This document shows, piece after piece, positions 20,450-32,065 of a DNA stretch of 64,000 nt. The DNA is from Basidiobolus meristosporus CBS 931.73. Taxonomy: Eukaryota; Basidiobolomycota; Basidiobolomycetes; Basidiobolales; Basidiobolaceae. The translations under genes and the position numbers were made by a program. Every line of letters begins with the position of its first letter. The stretch's first letter is position 1. The notes below the pieces were generated by a model that was not told the origin of the DNA, did not search any database, and saw only the letters and a program-made list of their open reading frames with translations. The stretch is from assembly GCA_002104905.1 (NCBI GenBank), contig MCFE01000054.1, forward strand, positions 62,001 through 126,000, given 5' to 3'.

Positions 20450-21650
20450 AACCAGAGATACTTAAGATAGAAGGTATCTGTTGGAGCAAAAGCTTTCCAC
20501 TGGGAGCAATGCATTTGCTTTTCAGCAATATCCCTATACTGATGACCAAGTTATACATAGGGCATTTCAAGCAAAATGAGCCCTTTGAGATACCGGAGAA
20601 ATTTGAAGAAATTGGCAAGCTATTACCAAGTATCTGCTCCCCTAAGTACTTCTCATGGGCTCCAATTAATATTCATACACATATGTGACAATACAGGTGC
20701 AAAGACTGGATGAACTGGATATGTACTTATTCAAGTGATGTTCTGGAGCCATTTCTATCAAGAGTGCATTGGAAGCATTGGGAGTCATATGTGGACACTG
20801 TAGAATATTCATCCAGAAGCAGATCACCAATGCCAACTTGACGCATCTACAGCTGTTGCGTGAGGAGTTTGTGACGGCATTTGAGCAGCTATACTGCAAA
20901 CATAAAGCTGAACGTGTTGATCTCTGCCACTACTGTATCCATTCTCTACTCCATCTTGCACAGTGTGTGGAGAATATCAGGCCTTGCTTCACCTTTTGGG
21001 AGGTTCCTATGGAGTGGATGTGTTGGGAGATAGGGAGAGAAGTCAAGTTGCAGGTACTACCATATCCCAATCTCATCAAGAATATTACCTTCAAGCCTGT
21101 CATGGATGTGATGAGTTGGTGCATGGAGGACAGCCAGAAAGGGTTAGGAAATACTGAGGACAAATATGCACATGGAGACACCTATGCCTATGACATTAAG
21201 AAGCTAAGCAGCCCCAATGCATGGGTAATCATCAAGTAATTCAGAGTTGGGTTGGGTGCAACAAGCAACTAATTTTATCAGGAAAACTCCACCAGGATAT
21301 CCCAGACTTCTTGTGGTCACAAGTCAACTTCTACACCATTCAATACAGAATTCACACATACAAAAGCCAGAGTGCACCTATAAGGGGGACTAGAATTCAG
21401 CAGGCTGAAGGAATATATTGCCTAAATACCAAGAAGGTTTTTGGCAATATTCAGGAGGTATTCATGGCAGAAGTGGCAACAACCAAGCATATGTTTGCAA
21501 GATGTATATGCTACCAGCAGTACAAGGTATTTGGCAACTTTGCAAGTATCACACTAAAAAGCTGTAAAGTTGAGGTGATAGAAGTATGTCAAATGTGGCA
21601 GGTGTGCACATTTGTAGAGGTTAGTAAGCTGGAGGCCATAGTTTTTTTGA
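20450..21650 (+). pseudogene. Plavaka/Tnp2-like transposase C-terminal half (PLV-3 copy)
   Basis: A long reading spans 20450-21239 with one stop at 20688. It contains DWMNWICTYSSDVLEPFLSRVHWKHWE-like sequence, then NLTHLQLLREEFVTAFEQLYCKHK, HYCIHSLLHLAQCVENI, and WEVPMEWMCWEI. In basidiomycete Tnp2 transposases this last stretch reads as F/PMER.CG. A further part in another frame (21300-21640) carries LNTKKVFGNIQEVFMAE and YQQYKVFGNF. It is the best-preserved copy of this half but has no N-terminus and cannot be functional. Confidence 0.7.
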
Positions 21651-22168
21651 TTCAAACTATATGTGGAATACCCAAGGTTGTAGTGGGTAAGCAAATAAAG
21701 AGGGGTGATTCTACAGTAGAATATATGAATTGCACAAGGGGAGGTAGAAAAAGGAAATACCAATTGGTAAATTGGTATGGTAGCATTATACAGAACCAGG
21801 TGTAGGCTGTAATACTGCCAAAAAAATGTCATCAGAGTCTTGCTGTGAGGCCGTCAATATACAGTCAAGTTTCTTGCTGTATAAGGCAATTGAAAGCCCT
21901 GGTCAACTGGATCCACTTAAAATAGTAATAGAGCGCTGAAAGACCACAACAATACCATACAAATATTGTCACAGCGCTGATCAAAAACTGTCAAGTTTTA
22001 TCCCTTTATTTGGCTGTAAAATTTGCAAAACACTGTCATGATCTTGTTATAAGATTGTTAGGAGGATCACTAATTCCAAGTTGCTGTTATTATGACAGTC
22101 TCTGAACGGGATCTTGACTGATGATCTGGATTGGATCCACCCGCAGGACCATATTATTTTTGATAGGG
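20450..22168 (+). mobile_element. Plavaka-like DNA transposon PLV-3, 3' part
   Basis: It holds the C-terminal half of the transposase and the right end, which reads ATATTATTTTTGATAGGG at 22168. This matches the inverted ends of PLV-2 and PLV-4. The left part is missing from about 20450. On the right, the element end lies inside the 5' LTR of Gypsy-4: the LTR sequence continues directly at 22169 with TCAGTGTTATC, and its first 70 or so bases are absent. Confidence 0.72.
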
Positions 22169-22457
22169 TCAGTGTTATCTATCAACTCAGTAGCATTGGT
22201 CAGCAAATGAATCAGCAGATCCTTATTAGACAGAAATTGATGTATTAATCAGGATTTTATTGGGTCATAAAGATGCAATCAAATGAGTCATCAGTCATAA
22301 CATATATCAGGAAATACAATTAGTCAGCAGTTGAAATGGCAAAGTGTATATAAGGCACTGCTGGAACCTCAATAAAAAAATCATATCAGGTTTTTGTGAG
22401 TACAATACTAGCCAAACTCCCTATTCCTCTACAACTCTTTTACCAAGACTTGTAACA
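22169..22457 (+). repeat. Gypsy-4 5' LTR, truncated on the left
   Basis: It is homologous to the last 290 bases of the 3' LTR and ends CCAAGACTTGTAACA. The first 70 or so bases are cut off by the PLV-3 right end. The internal region starts at 22458 with TTGGTGGTAGCAATA, the presumed primer-binding site. I did not identify the tRNA. Confidence 0.8.
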
Positions 22458-22499
22458 TTGGTGGTAGCAATAATAAGAAACCTCCCTCCTAATTAAAGA

Positions 22500-23560
22500 A
22501 GTGGCCTCCCTCAAGATGTTCAAAAATCAAGAATGGAAGAGTACTATGTGGCTTATTCTGGCCCAACAGTAACAGTTGCTCCAGATCCTCAGCCCACAGC
22601 AACAAGGAATGACTACCATGGCCCAAAGCCAGCAAAACCCTGTCAAGAGCAACTTTAGCATGAAGGTCATCCTGTAACATGGTAGTGCCAACAAAATCCT
22701 GGGAACTTGGCTCTTTCAGATTGAAGAAGCTTTTAAGACCAAGGGAACTGCTCCAGAAAGCAAGTTACAGTATGCAGCCTCTTACCTGGCAGATGCAGCT
22801 TTATAGTGTTACCACAACAAGATCAGATCAGACACCATGATGGGATGCTCAGCATGGGTGGGATGCGCTTGTGTTGGAAATTCAGGATGCTTTGCAACCT
22901 CCACGCCAGCTGACACTACTAAGAAGAAAGTTAAAGATAGGAAGGAATGGTTCAAGAGTACATCTATGAATATAGATGTCTACTTGGACAATGAACCTCC
23001 TGGACCAAGTGGAATACCTAATGATGGCTTGAACAAAAGAACTTGTAAGGAGGTGAATTATTAAAGTCCCCAGACTATTGAAGAAGCCATCAGGATTGCC
23101 ATCAACTACAACTCAGCTATGATTGGAGTTGGGCAGCTCACAATGACTAATCAGAGTGGCTATAGTCTCTATGAAAGAAGACAATCTGAAGCAGTACCAA
23201 TGGAATTAGATGCTATATGGAAGATTCCCACCTAAGACAGATGTAAGTACAAAGGACTTTGTTTTAGTTGTCACCAGTAAGGACATATTGCAAAGTACTA
23301 TTATCAGAGAAAAAATGCACACCAGTCAACAAGAACCTTTGACCATATTTAAGCCTTTGTCCCATGAATAATCCCAAGCTTGGAAATCATCTGAAATGCT
23401 ACTTTTGATGGAAGTAACAGGCAACTAATTGCCAGATTTGGCATGGATACTAGTTGTTCCAGTCAGCACCTGGGAAATTTGCTTACCTACCTGTCCAATA
23501 GCTAACAACAGAGATATTGAAAGTTGTCAATTTTGAGAAACTTGGAAATCAGCTGAATTA
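22500..23560 (+). pseudogene. Gypsy-4 gag and protease remnant
   Basis: A broken plus-strand reading contains WLFQIEEAFKTKG and LQYAASYLADAA, the start of the retrotransposon Gag fold, then IEEAIRIAINYNSA, and a zinc-knuckle region reading GLCFSCHQ..HIAKYY at about 23250-23300 (the last Cys is Tyr). Protease traces follow to about 23560. At least six stops or shifts are present. Confidence 0.7.
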
Positions 23561-23599
23561 TGGTGGTATCTTGCTGGTCCTTTCTGAATTTTTTTAATA

Positions 23600-25206
23600 G
23601 GGTTGAGCATAGCAATAGGGAGGATGAACTTGAAGAAGACCTCAAACTCATCTTTCATATTACAGAAGATTACCTTTCCCAAATGACCTCAAGCCTAGAA
23701 AAGCTATCACTTTAATGGAGTAATCAATGGAGTACCTGCCGGCATGGAGATGCTATATTGAAGGAGTGAAATGCACTGTGAAGACTGATCATGCCTTCCT
23801 TGAGTATATATTTACTCAGAAGGTACTCTGTAGAAGAATGACACAATGGAGTGTATACATTCAGCAATTTGATCTGGAGATTGTCTACTGCCCTGGGAAA
23901 AACAACACAGTTGCTGATGCCTTAACATGAATAGAGCAAGTTGCACAACTCAACTTGGTGAATGAATCAGATTGGCCTAGCCTATTACCAAAGTACTTGG
24001 AGGATCAAGCCATGCTCAAAGTGGTGGATGATGATATCAAGAAGATAATCCAAGATGAAGCCAGCAAATTGGTGGTACAGGGTGAAACACTCTACCAAAT
24101 TGCTGATGGAACACCTATTTCCTATTGCCCTTATGTTGCTTGCCTGGATTTAATACATAAGCTACACAATGGATATGGACACCTTGGATTTGAAGGAACC
24201 TATAGGTTCCTTCAAATCCAAATAGCCTTGTGAAAGCCAAAGCATGGTGGCCCAAAATGAAACAAGACATTGAGAAGCTAGTGAAAGTATGCCCAAATTG
24301 CCAAATCAACTAAGGCCAACCACAGGGAATTGCTGAACTCTTTCCCTTGAAGCCTGAAAAACCATTTGAAAGATGGGGAATTGACTCTTTGGAAGACTGC
24401 CAACTACCATGAAATGCAACTGCTGGATCCTAGTAGCAATTGACCATGGCACCAAATGGCCAGTGGCTAAAGCAGTACCTGTAGCCAGTGAACAAGAAGT
24501 TGCAAGTTTCATCTACCATGAGATCCTTATGAAATTTGGATGACCTATAGAGATTCTATCCACTAGATGAGCAGACTCTATGGCAAAAACATGGAAGCTT
24601 TCCTGGAAACCCAGCATATCAGACACTTGAAAACCTTGGCATATCATTCTAGAACTAATGGAGTCACTCAGTGGTCTTATTGACTATTTAGAAAAACACT
24701 CACCTAGTATGCAAATGAAGCTGTCAGTATATGGGATGAGTATATAGACCAAGCACTTTTTACATGTAGAATTGGAGTACACAACACCACCTAACAATTG
24801 CCATTTTACTTAGTGTATAGATGTGAACCAAGGTTTCCAGGAGATCTCACACAACCACAGCTTACTGACACCTTAGAAGATGAACTCAGTCAGTCAAGTA
24901 GACACCTGCAGCTGGAGCAAAGATTTCAAGAAGCACTGGCCAAAGTGTCTCAAAGAGCAGAAAGATGAAGCAGAGATTTGATAATGCTATATCACCAGAA
25001 ACATTGACAGTTGGGAACTTTGTATTGCTGAGAAACAATGCTTTGACAAAGTTTGAGCCACAATGGTATGAGAATGCAAGCTGTGAGGCTAGTTAGGCAA
25101 GTACAAGTACTCAAAGCAGCAGGCTGAATATTGTGGTAGCTTGCAAAGGAGTTACACTGCACACTACAAAGTTGGGGTCATCTAGCATCTGACAGCTCCA
25201 TAGTAT
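23600..25206 (+). pseudogene. Gypsy-4 RNase H and integrase region
   Basis: RNase H: WRCYIEGVKCTVKTDHAFLEY and RMTQWSVYIQQFDLEIVYCPGKNN.VADALT (23727-23930). An integrase zinc-binding region follows at 24100-24310 (HKLHNGYGHLGFEGT, then AWWPKM and CPNCQ), interrupted by a perfect palindrome at 24184-24221. The core and C-terminal parts (GIDSL..., FVLLRNNALTKFEPQW) are full of stops. The matching region of Gypsy-2 lies at 32066-33251. Confidence 0.8.
24184..24221. repeat. Perfect 38-bp palindrome inside the integrase remnant
   Basis: The two 19-bp arms meet without a spacer at ACCTA/TAGGT and read GGATTTGAAGG outwards. The left arm is ordinary integrase sequence (GFEGTYRF), while the right arm is its inverted copy. 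The related reading should pass straight from FEGTYRF to VKAKAWWP. It looks like an inverted duplication from template switching. Confidence 0.9.
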
Positions 25207-25566
25207 TGTTATGATGTGCTGCTTGAATATTTAAGTTAGATCAGTTTTTAGTCAAATCAATCAGTATATGTTTAGGTTATCAGTATTATCTATCAAATTA
25301 GTAGCATTAGTCAGCAAATGAATCAGCAGATCCTTATCAGATAGAAATAGATATATTAAGTAGGATCTTATTGGGTGATGATGATGCAATCAAATGAGTC
25401 ATCAGCCACAACCTACATTAGGAAATAAAATTAGTCAGCAATTGATCTGGCAAAATGTATATAAGGAGCTGCTGGAACCTCAATAAAAATCAGTTCAAGT
25501 TTTAGTGAAAACAATACTTGCTAAACTCCCTATTCCTCAACAACTCTCATACCAAGACTTGTAACA
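25207..25566 (+). repeat. Gypsy-4 3' LTR (R3 family, 360 bp)
   Basis: It runs from TGTTATGATGTGCTGC to CCAAGACTTGTAACA and aligns with the solo LTR at 17944-18312. GTAT is found directly before and after it. Confidence 0.8.
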
Positions 25567-26989
25567 GTATATTGGAGCTCAGAACCTTGCTTGTAATGAG
25601 TTCCAATGATCAGGGAGTTGTCAACTCTTTTGCTAGCATTTTAGCCCCCCAAAGTAACATTTTTGAGTAAGAAAACACATTCAGGTAAGGTATAGCCCAT
25701 TAGATTGCCTTTCAGTCACTCAAGGGTGATCATGCTCAGCTGAACAATACCTGACTACAGAAAGGAGTCTCCTTTCTTCATATTCACTTCAGACTATGAA
25801 TTTGGTGGTGTACTGAGCTAAACACATGAAGGAAAGGAGTACTCAGTTGCATTTGAATCCAAAATCTAAGCACAGAGCAGCAAAACTACCAAGTGCATTA
25901 AAAGCAGGTGCTGCCACACTGGACTTCATAAAGAAATGGAGATGTTACATCAAATGAGCCATGTGTACTGTGAAGACTGATCTTGCCTCAAGTATACATT
26001 TACTCACAAAGTGCTATTCAGAGGAGTGACAAGGTAGAGCAAATATATTCTGTAATTGATGTAGAGATTGTCTACTGCCCTAGGAGAAATAACAATGGTG
26101 CTGATGCCTCATCAAGACTAGATTCAGTTTTGCAACTCTACAAGGAGCATGAATCAGATTGACCCAGCCTATTATCAGAGTACTTAGAGGACCTGACCAG
26201 TCCCAATCAGGTGGATGAGGATGTCAAGATACCAACGGGGGTTTAGTCCAGTAAATATATGTGCTAGATGAAACACTCCACTTAGTACATGATAGAAGAC
26301 CTATTGATTACTACCCATATGTCACTTGCCTCAATATAATACAAATACTACACAGTAGATATGAGCATCCCAAATATGAAGGAATCAAATGCTTTGTGAA
26401 AGCCACAGTATGGTGGCCTAGAATGAACCAAATATTGCTAAGCTAGTAGGAACAAGCCCTAACTGCCAAATGAGCCAAAGCCACCCACAGGATATTGCCA
26501 AACTCTTCCCCTTGAATCATCTAAGACCATTTAAGAGCAGGGCATAGAGCTTACTAGAGGACTGTCCACTGCAATGAAATGCAACCAGTGGGCCCTTCTA
26601 GTAGTTTACCATGTCTTTAAGCAGCCAGCATCAAAAACCATCCTAGTAGCTGTTGATCAACTGTTGCAAGTTTCTTTTGCCTTGAGATCCTGATTTAACT
26701 CAGAGGTCATGTGGTATATGCATCCAGTAGAGAAGCAAATACTACAATAAAGACATTAAGATCTTTCCTAGAGCTGTAGCAGCTCAAATACATGAAGACT
26801 CTACCATTTCAGCCTAAAATCAACAGAGTTACTTAGCTATTTAATGGACTATTTGAAAATGCTAATGATAAATGCAAGTGGCACTTTTGGTAGATAGGAT
26901 GAGTACATATACTATGTAAAATACAACTGCAGAGTGAGAGTGCACCATGATACCTAACAGCTGTTGTTTTTGTCAGTGTATGGTAGTGA
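25567..26989 (+). pseudogene. Gypsy-5 remnant: RNase H to integrase N-terminus
   Basis: It is a decayed copy related to Gypsy-4 and Gypsy-2. At 25780-25880 an RNase H start reads SDYEFGGVLS and YSVAFESK. At about 25930-26140 it reads ..CCH..YTFTHKVLFR and a weak ADAS. At 26261-26446 an integrase zinc region reads YYPYVTCLNIIQILHSRYEHPKYEG and ATVWWPRM, with the HHCC histidines partly kept. The remainder to 26989 matches integrase core traces with many stops. It has no LTR of its own here. Confidence 0.65.
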
Positions 26990-27356
26990 TGCTGAAATAC
27001 TAGACTATTTGCTATGATCCAGTGGCTAAATATTTGTACAGCAATTCTGAACTAGTCTAGGTCACTATAGGGCTCATTAATAGCCTCAGCATTGACACTT
27101 TCTTGCAGATTGATGATCCAGTGATATTCCCCTAAAGCAAGATAAAGTTAGCACTTTTGCAAATTATTTTGTTTTAACCCTTAAACTTTTGCAGAGAACT
27201 CCCAACTATTGAGAAGCTCTCCTAACGTAGTGCCACAAATGTAGTACCTCAACTAAGGTATTAGTACTGCACCACTTCATAACTAATCAATATTTCAACC
27301 ATTGTCACTATTTCTTGATAAGCTCACTATATGCAAAACACTACTACATTGCAACA
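26990..27356 (+). repeat. copia-4 5' LTR (367 bp)
   Basis: It begins TGCTGAAATACTAGAC and ends CATTGCAACA. It aligns with the LTRs at 11228-11596 and 16034-16402. The next bases (GGTTTTGGGCCTCAATTGCC) are a decayed form of the family A primer-binding site. Confidence 0.83.
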
Positions 27357-27391
27357 GGTTTTGGGCCTCAATTGCCTTAATCTACACAAAA

Positions 27392-28330
27392 AGATGACTT
27401 CTATCAGCAAACAGAACAACAAAGCATATTCCCTGCCAAGGAGAAGTTTGATGAGGAAAAAATCAGACTTTGGACAATCAGAATTTAGATCCCCTTTGAG
27501 GAAAGAAATCTTTGGAATATAGTAGCAGATAAGAAAATAAAGCCAAAGGCACAGCAGGAGAAGCTGCAAAGCTTCAACAGACGGGGAGAATAGCCTTTAA
27601 TGCCATATTTAAGAATGCACAAGATTCTTTCATGGGACTAATTCATGCTCTTAATACTGTCAATGCAGCATGGGAGTCCTCAGAGAAAATTTTTGAAGCA
27701 AAGTTTGTATCAAGCAAGAGTTATCTAAAAATAAAGTTCTTCAACATCAGGGGCAAGCTAGAAGATGGCATGTTATAACTCATAACTATAGTGGTGACAC
27801 TTGCTGAAGAACTTTACTGTTTCAATACTGGTGTACACAATAAAGAAAAGACACTCTGTCTACTTTGTGCTTACTTCACCAGTGTAAGCCACTCATAGTT
27901 TCTTTTAAAAGCAGAGAGGACTATGAGACCTTAAACTATGTCAAAGGAAGACATCTTCTTGAAGAGCTGAGTTGTGATGACCATGAGGAGAAAATTGAAG
28001 ACAATGCTTTATTCAGCTCAGAAAGGCACTCAGAAAGAAGGAAAAGCAGCAGAGCTAAAGAAATCCTGGTTGCTGTAACTGCTGTGAGAAGCCAGGACAC
28101 CAGGCAAGAGAATGCAAGAAGAGACAAGCAGATGCTAAGCAGTCACTATAGCAGGCAAAGCCTATAACTTCAGATGAAAAATTGTTTGTACAAGTACAAG
28201 GGAGTGCCAATAACCACCCTCTACTAAATATTTTCTTAATTCTAATTTCTCCCTGTGGTTCTCAAATTGTGGCCTAGCTAGTGCTCTTGTCAGGGACTGC
28301 TTTGTATGATGATTTAGAGGTATTTTTTTA
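27392..28330 (+). pseudogene. copia-4 gag and protease remnant
   Basis: The gag start at 27392 reads MTSISKQNN, as in the other family A copies. Fragments at 27865-28167 carry LIVSFKSREDYETLNYVKGRHLLEEL-like Gag helices and a run equivalent to the knuckle region (NAR RDKQM). No clean CCHC or protease motif remains. Confidence 0.72.
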
Positions 28331-29300
28331 CTGTGTGACCAAGTATAGATTTACATTGCCTCTCAGGCCCACTATAGCATTATTTAGTAGTCATGGCTCA
28401 ATGTGATACCAGCTTACAGTACAAGTCCAATATATACAAGACACAATGCACAACTATTGTATATGAGTATGTGAGCATTGCTGAAACTGATGAAACTAAC
28501 TGGGAGATGTGGCATAGGAGGCTAGGACATATTGGAGAACAGAAAATGAGCCTATTGATGGAAAATTAACTTTTTTTGGGCCTCATTTATTCAACTCCAT
28601 CTGATGGAGTGTGTCCAAGAGAGGAGCAATATAAATATGCTAGGCAATGTTTGAGGAGCATAGAAGCCATTGATACAACCAAAATATTGGCTGTTGTGCA
28701 CTTGGACATATGTAGGCCCATGAGAACACTGTCTTTTGGAGCCAAGATATATCTTATGGTGTTTGTTGATGAAAAGACAAGATATAAATGGTACACTTCC
28801 TTGAGACAAAAGATGAAACTTTAGGGATGTTCAAGCACTGCAAGAACCTGGAAGAAACACAAACTGGGTGCAGACTGAAGGTACTTCAAAGTAACTACAG
28901 AGGAGGAGAACACCATTCTAAGGGGTTTGCAAGGTACTGTCAAACCACTGGTACACTATAAAAGACCACTGTCCCACATACTCCACAGCAAAATGGAGTA
29001 GCAGAAGCTGCAAATAGGAAAATAGTAACAATGGGCAGATGTACTCTATATGCTAAGGGAATGGACCACATTTCTTGGTCTGAATCTGTTGCTATTGAAG
29101 CATACCTCAAGGATAGATGCCCAGCAACCACAATACACATATTCACACCCTCTGAAGCATATATATTTAAAAAACCAGACCTCCAGCACTGCAGGATCTT
29201 TAGCTATGATACTTTCTATCACATCCTTGACAAAAATACCTAATATTGTAAACAAAAAGTAGGAAAGGGGTCCTTGTTGGGTATTTTGAAGATACTAGTG
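28331..29300 (+). pseudogene. copia-4 integrase remnant
   Basis: GAG-pre-integrase: ETDETNWEMWHRRLGHIGEQKM (28480-28550). Integrase core: HLDICRPMRTLSFGAKIYL (28690-28760, catalytic Asp kept), then a decayed second Asp region, PHTPQQNGVAEAANR (28970-29020, catalytic Glu kept), and PSEAYIFKKPDLQH (29150-29190). Stops and frame changes separate these blocks. Confidence 0.82.
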
Positions 29301-29889
29301 CTATGTGGCAACAATCAATGCAGGAGGAGTATCAATAAATAATCAAGGCAAAAATGAGCAAACTGGTATATTTACCTAATGGCAGAATGCCAATAGAATA
29401 TATATGGGTCTACAAAGTCAAGATAAACTCTGGTGGTACTATTGTAATGCACAAAGTTAGATTGGTGGCCTAAGGCTCTTTGCAGATGCAGGGACTATAC
29501 CTTAAGGAAGTATTTGATCTGGTAGCCAAATTTAACACCATTTGCACAGTTCAAGCTCTGGCAGCTCTACATAGTCTATATCTACCCCAAATAGATGTCA
29601 AAACAGCCTTTCTTAATGGGGATCTGCAGGTAACAATATATATGGAGCAACCAGAAGGTTTTATCAATCAAGAGGCCCCTGCAATGGGTGCAGACTCAAA
29701 AAATTGCTCTATGGACTTAAATGGGCACCTAGTGCATGGTTAAGCAAGATTGACACATATCTAGAGAAGATTGGGTTCATTGGTAGCACTGCAGATCTCA
29801 GTATATGTGTGAAACAGTGTAAAAAGGGAGTGATCATCCAGGTTGTTGATGTGGAGCACCTAATAGTAGTTAGTAGTGACCAGGAGGCA
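29301..29889 (+). pseudogene. copia-4 reverse transcriptase N-terminal half
   Basis: At 29370-29750 the blocks WVYKVKINSGG, FDLVAKFNTICTVQALAALHSL, KTAFLNGDLQVTIYMEQPEGFI, and LYGLKWAPSAW match copia RT. The frame shifts near 29743. The catalytic YVDD region reads VVDVEHLIVVS and has lost its Asp pair. The segment stops at 29889 at the junction with minus-strand gypsy integrase. Confidence 0.82.
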
Positions 29890-32065
29890 AGGATGTGGTT
29901 AACTTGCTCAGCCTGACCATACAACTGGGTATGGAGAGCAGTCAAGAGCTTGACTTGCATATCCAGATATAGAATGAAGTGCTTCTGGAGTTTTAAATTC
30001 AACAATGGTCATCTGTCAGATTTAGTGACACTGGGAATACCATGGAGCCCAAAAATATTCTTCATTACAAAGTGGGTAATTTTGTCAGCATCTGCAATAT
30101 TGTTGCAGGGAATAAAGTGAGCCATGCTTGTAAGTCTATGGAACACTACCAGGACTGAGCTAAGTTGCTTGGATTCTGGGAGGTTGATAATGATGTCCAT
30201 GTAAATTGACTTTGATTGCTGGTCAGGGATTGGCAAGATTTGGAGAAGTCCATATGGCTGGTGTCCGGTAGACTTTGCATGGTTGCATGTGTCACAGGAT
30301 TAGAGGCATATCTTAACAAGAGATACCATATTGGGTCACCAGAGGTCTCCTTTGAGTTTCTTCAGGCTTGGCAATACCATAATGTCCTGCAGCCTTTGAT
30401 TCATGGCATGAATGGATAATTTCCAACTGGATAACAAGGTCTGGGACAAAAAGATAGTGCTTGGGGTTAATGATATCATTGGCTAGATGTATGTGATGAA
30501 GATTAGAGAACTTGTGTGGTGGGCCTGTGGAAAACCTCCACTATTTCCTGATTGTTGATGTTATGGAGCTGGTAGCTTGGGTGGTCTTGACTCTCTCAAG
30601 TAGCAAGGGAGCAATCAGACTGGAAGACAAGGCTGCAAGGAGCACAATTTTTTTTTGAGTACAGGGTTTTTATTTGCCAACAGACATCATCCCTGTCCTC
30701 AATAAAGTACACCATCTTTCCAAACAGGGCATCAGGTTTTCCTTGTTTTATACCTGGTCAATAGGTAAAGGCAAAGACAAAGCTGGACAGGAAGAAGGGC
30801 CAACTAGCTTATCTCTGGCTTGGTACTTTTGAGGTGGTAGAATACTCAAGGCTCTGGTGGTCATCCAAAATCTTTATCTTTTGGGCTGCATCATCATAGT
30901 AGTATCTCCACCGTTTAAAGGCAATGATGATAGTAAAGTATTTCTTGTCATATGTATTGTAGTTGACTTCAGCTGGGGTAAACTTCTAAAAGTGAAATGC
31001 AATAAGGTGTTGCACAATCTTATCCTATTGGCAAAGAATAGCACCAATGGCCAGGTCAGAGGTCTCAGTTTCTATGAAAGCAAATTTCTCAAGGGCAGGA
31101 TGGGCATGCAATGGGGCACAGAAGAAAAAATTTCTTGGTAGAGTTAATGGACACAAACTGCTCTTCATTGTAGGCAAATGACTGGTTCTTCTGGGTGAGC
31201 TTTGTCAACAAAGTGACTGTTGTGGAGTAATTAGCAGTAGATCTAAGGTGGAAGTTGACAAATTTAAGGAAAGACAGCACTTCTTTTATGGAACAGAGAG
31301 CCTTCTAGGACTGTATGGCTTCTACTGGTTCCAATCAAGCTTTTCAGATAATCTAGGAATTCAACTTCTTTCTGGTCCAACTCACATTTCTCCAGTTTGA
31401 CATCAAGGTCAGCAATGTAAAGTTTGGTCAAAACCTTCTTCACATGGTAGTTATATCTGTCTTTAGTCTGGGAGTGGATCAAGATATCATCAAAGATAAT
31501 TCCAAGTTTGTTAAGGTACTCACAGATAATGTCATCCATTAGGTGTTGAAAGGCAGCTGGGGTATTGGTGAGACCAAATGGCATAACTTTATACTCAAAT
31601 TGACAGTATTTTTCTCAGAAGGTGGTTTTTCATTTATTGCCAGGTTCAATTCCAACAAGGGTATAAGCTCCTCTGAGGTCAAGATTAATAAAGACTTTTG
31701 CACCAGAGAGCTGATCCAAGAGGGATTGATATGGGTAAAAGGATATCAGTTGTTAGCTATGATCATATTCAGCAGACAGTAGTCTACACACATTGTTAGA
31801 GTATAGTTCTTTTTTTGACAAAGAGGATTGGGGTACCAGCAGGGGACTTAGAGTTCTAAATAATACTTTTCTGGAGGTTGTCTTGAATGTAGCATTGAAG
31901 TTCTCTCAACTCTAGTTGCAAAAGGCTGTAGATAAAGCCAAGAGGTGGGGCTTTCCCTTCTTCAAGGTTGTGGGACAATCATAGGGTCTATGGGCTGGGA
32001 GTAGTTCTGATATCTTCTTCTATATGCAAACTCATGATACTTAGAAGGTATTTCATTGCAGGGGG
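29890..32065 (-). pseudogene. Ty3/gypsy remnant Gypsy-3: RT, RNase H and integrase
   Basis: From 32065 down the reading starts with the RT leader (IPSKYHEFAYRR), then PLGFIYSLLQLELRELQCYIQ, LRGAYTLVGIEPGNK, and an open 106-aa stretch 31584-31264 with MPFGLTNTPAAFQHLMDDI and DDILIHSQ. RNase H follows (about 31250-30850), and an integrase reading (about 30290-29890) gives CDTCNHAKSTGHQPYGLLQ, YMDIIINLPESKQ..VLVVFHRLTSMAHFIPC (first Asp), TKSDR and QLYGQAEQVN (Glu). Its RT is of a different gypsy lineage from Gypsy-2 next to it. The rest is lost at about 29890. Confidence 0.82.

Larger units (their letters stand above)
22169..25566 (+). mobile_element. Ty3/gypsy element Gypsy-4 (R3 LTRs, RT deleted)
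   Basis: The 5' LTR remainder (22169-22457), gag, a degraded protease, RNase H, integrase and 3' LTR (25207-25566) are in order, but the reverse transcriptase between protease and RNase H is missing. The LTRs are clearly related to the solo LTR at 17944-18312. GTAT occurs on both sides of the 3' LTR. The genes are riddled with stops. Confidence 0.82.
26990..29889 (+). mobile_element. Ty1/copia family A element copia-4 (3' truncated)
   Basis: It has a 5' LTR at 26990-27356, then gag, protease traces, integrase and the first half of RT. It ends in the RT at about 29889, where minus-strand gypsy sequence takes over at the position equivalent to ATSDQEA in copia RT. The 3' part and 3' LTR are lost. 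All genes are broken. Confidence 0.82.

Noticed and set aside
20332-21805. Interpretation of the Tnp2-like genes as KDZ transposases or Helitrons
   Set aside because: The GPK...DEL...GD.PA..K segment, the FDG region and PME..CG pattern fit CACTA/Plavaka Tnp2; no Helitron Rep/helicase or CTRR end was seen. KDZ cannot be fully excluded without a profile search.
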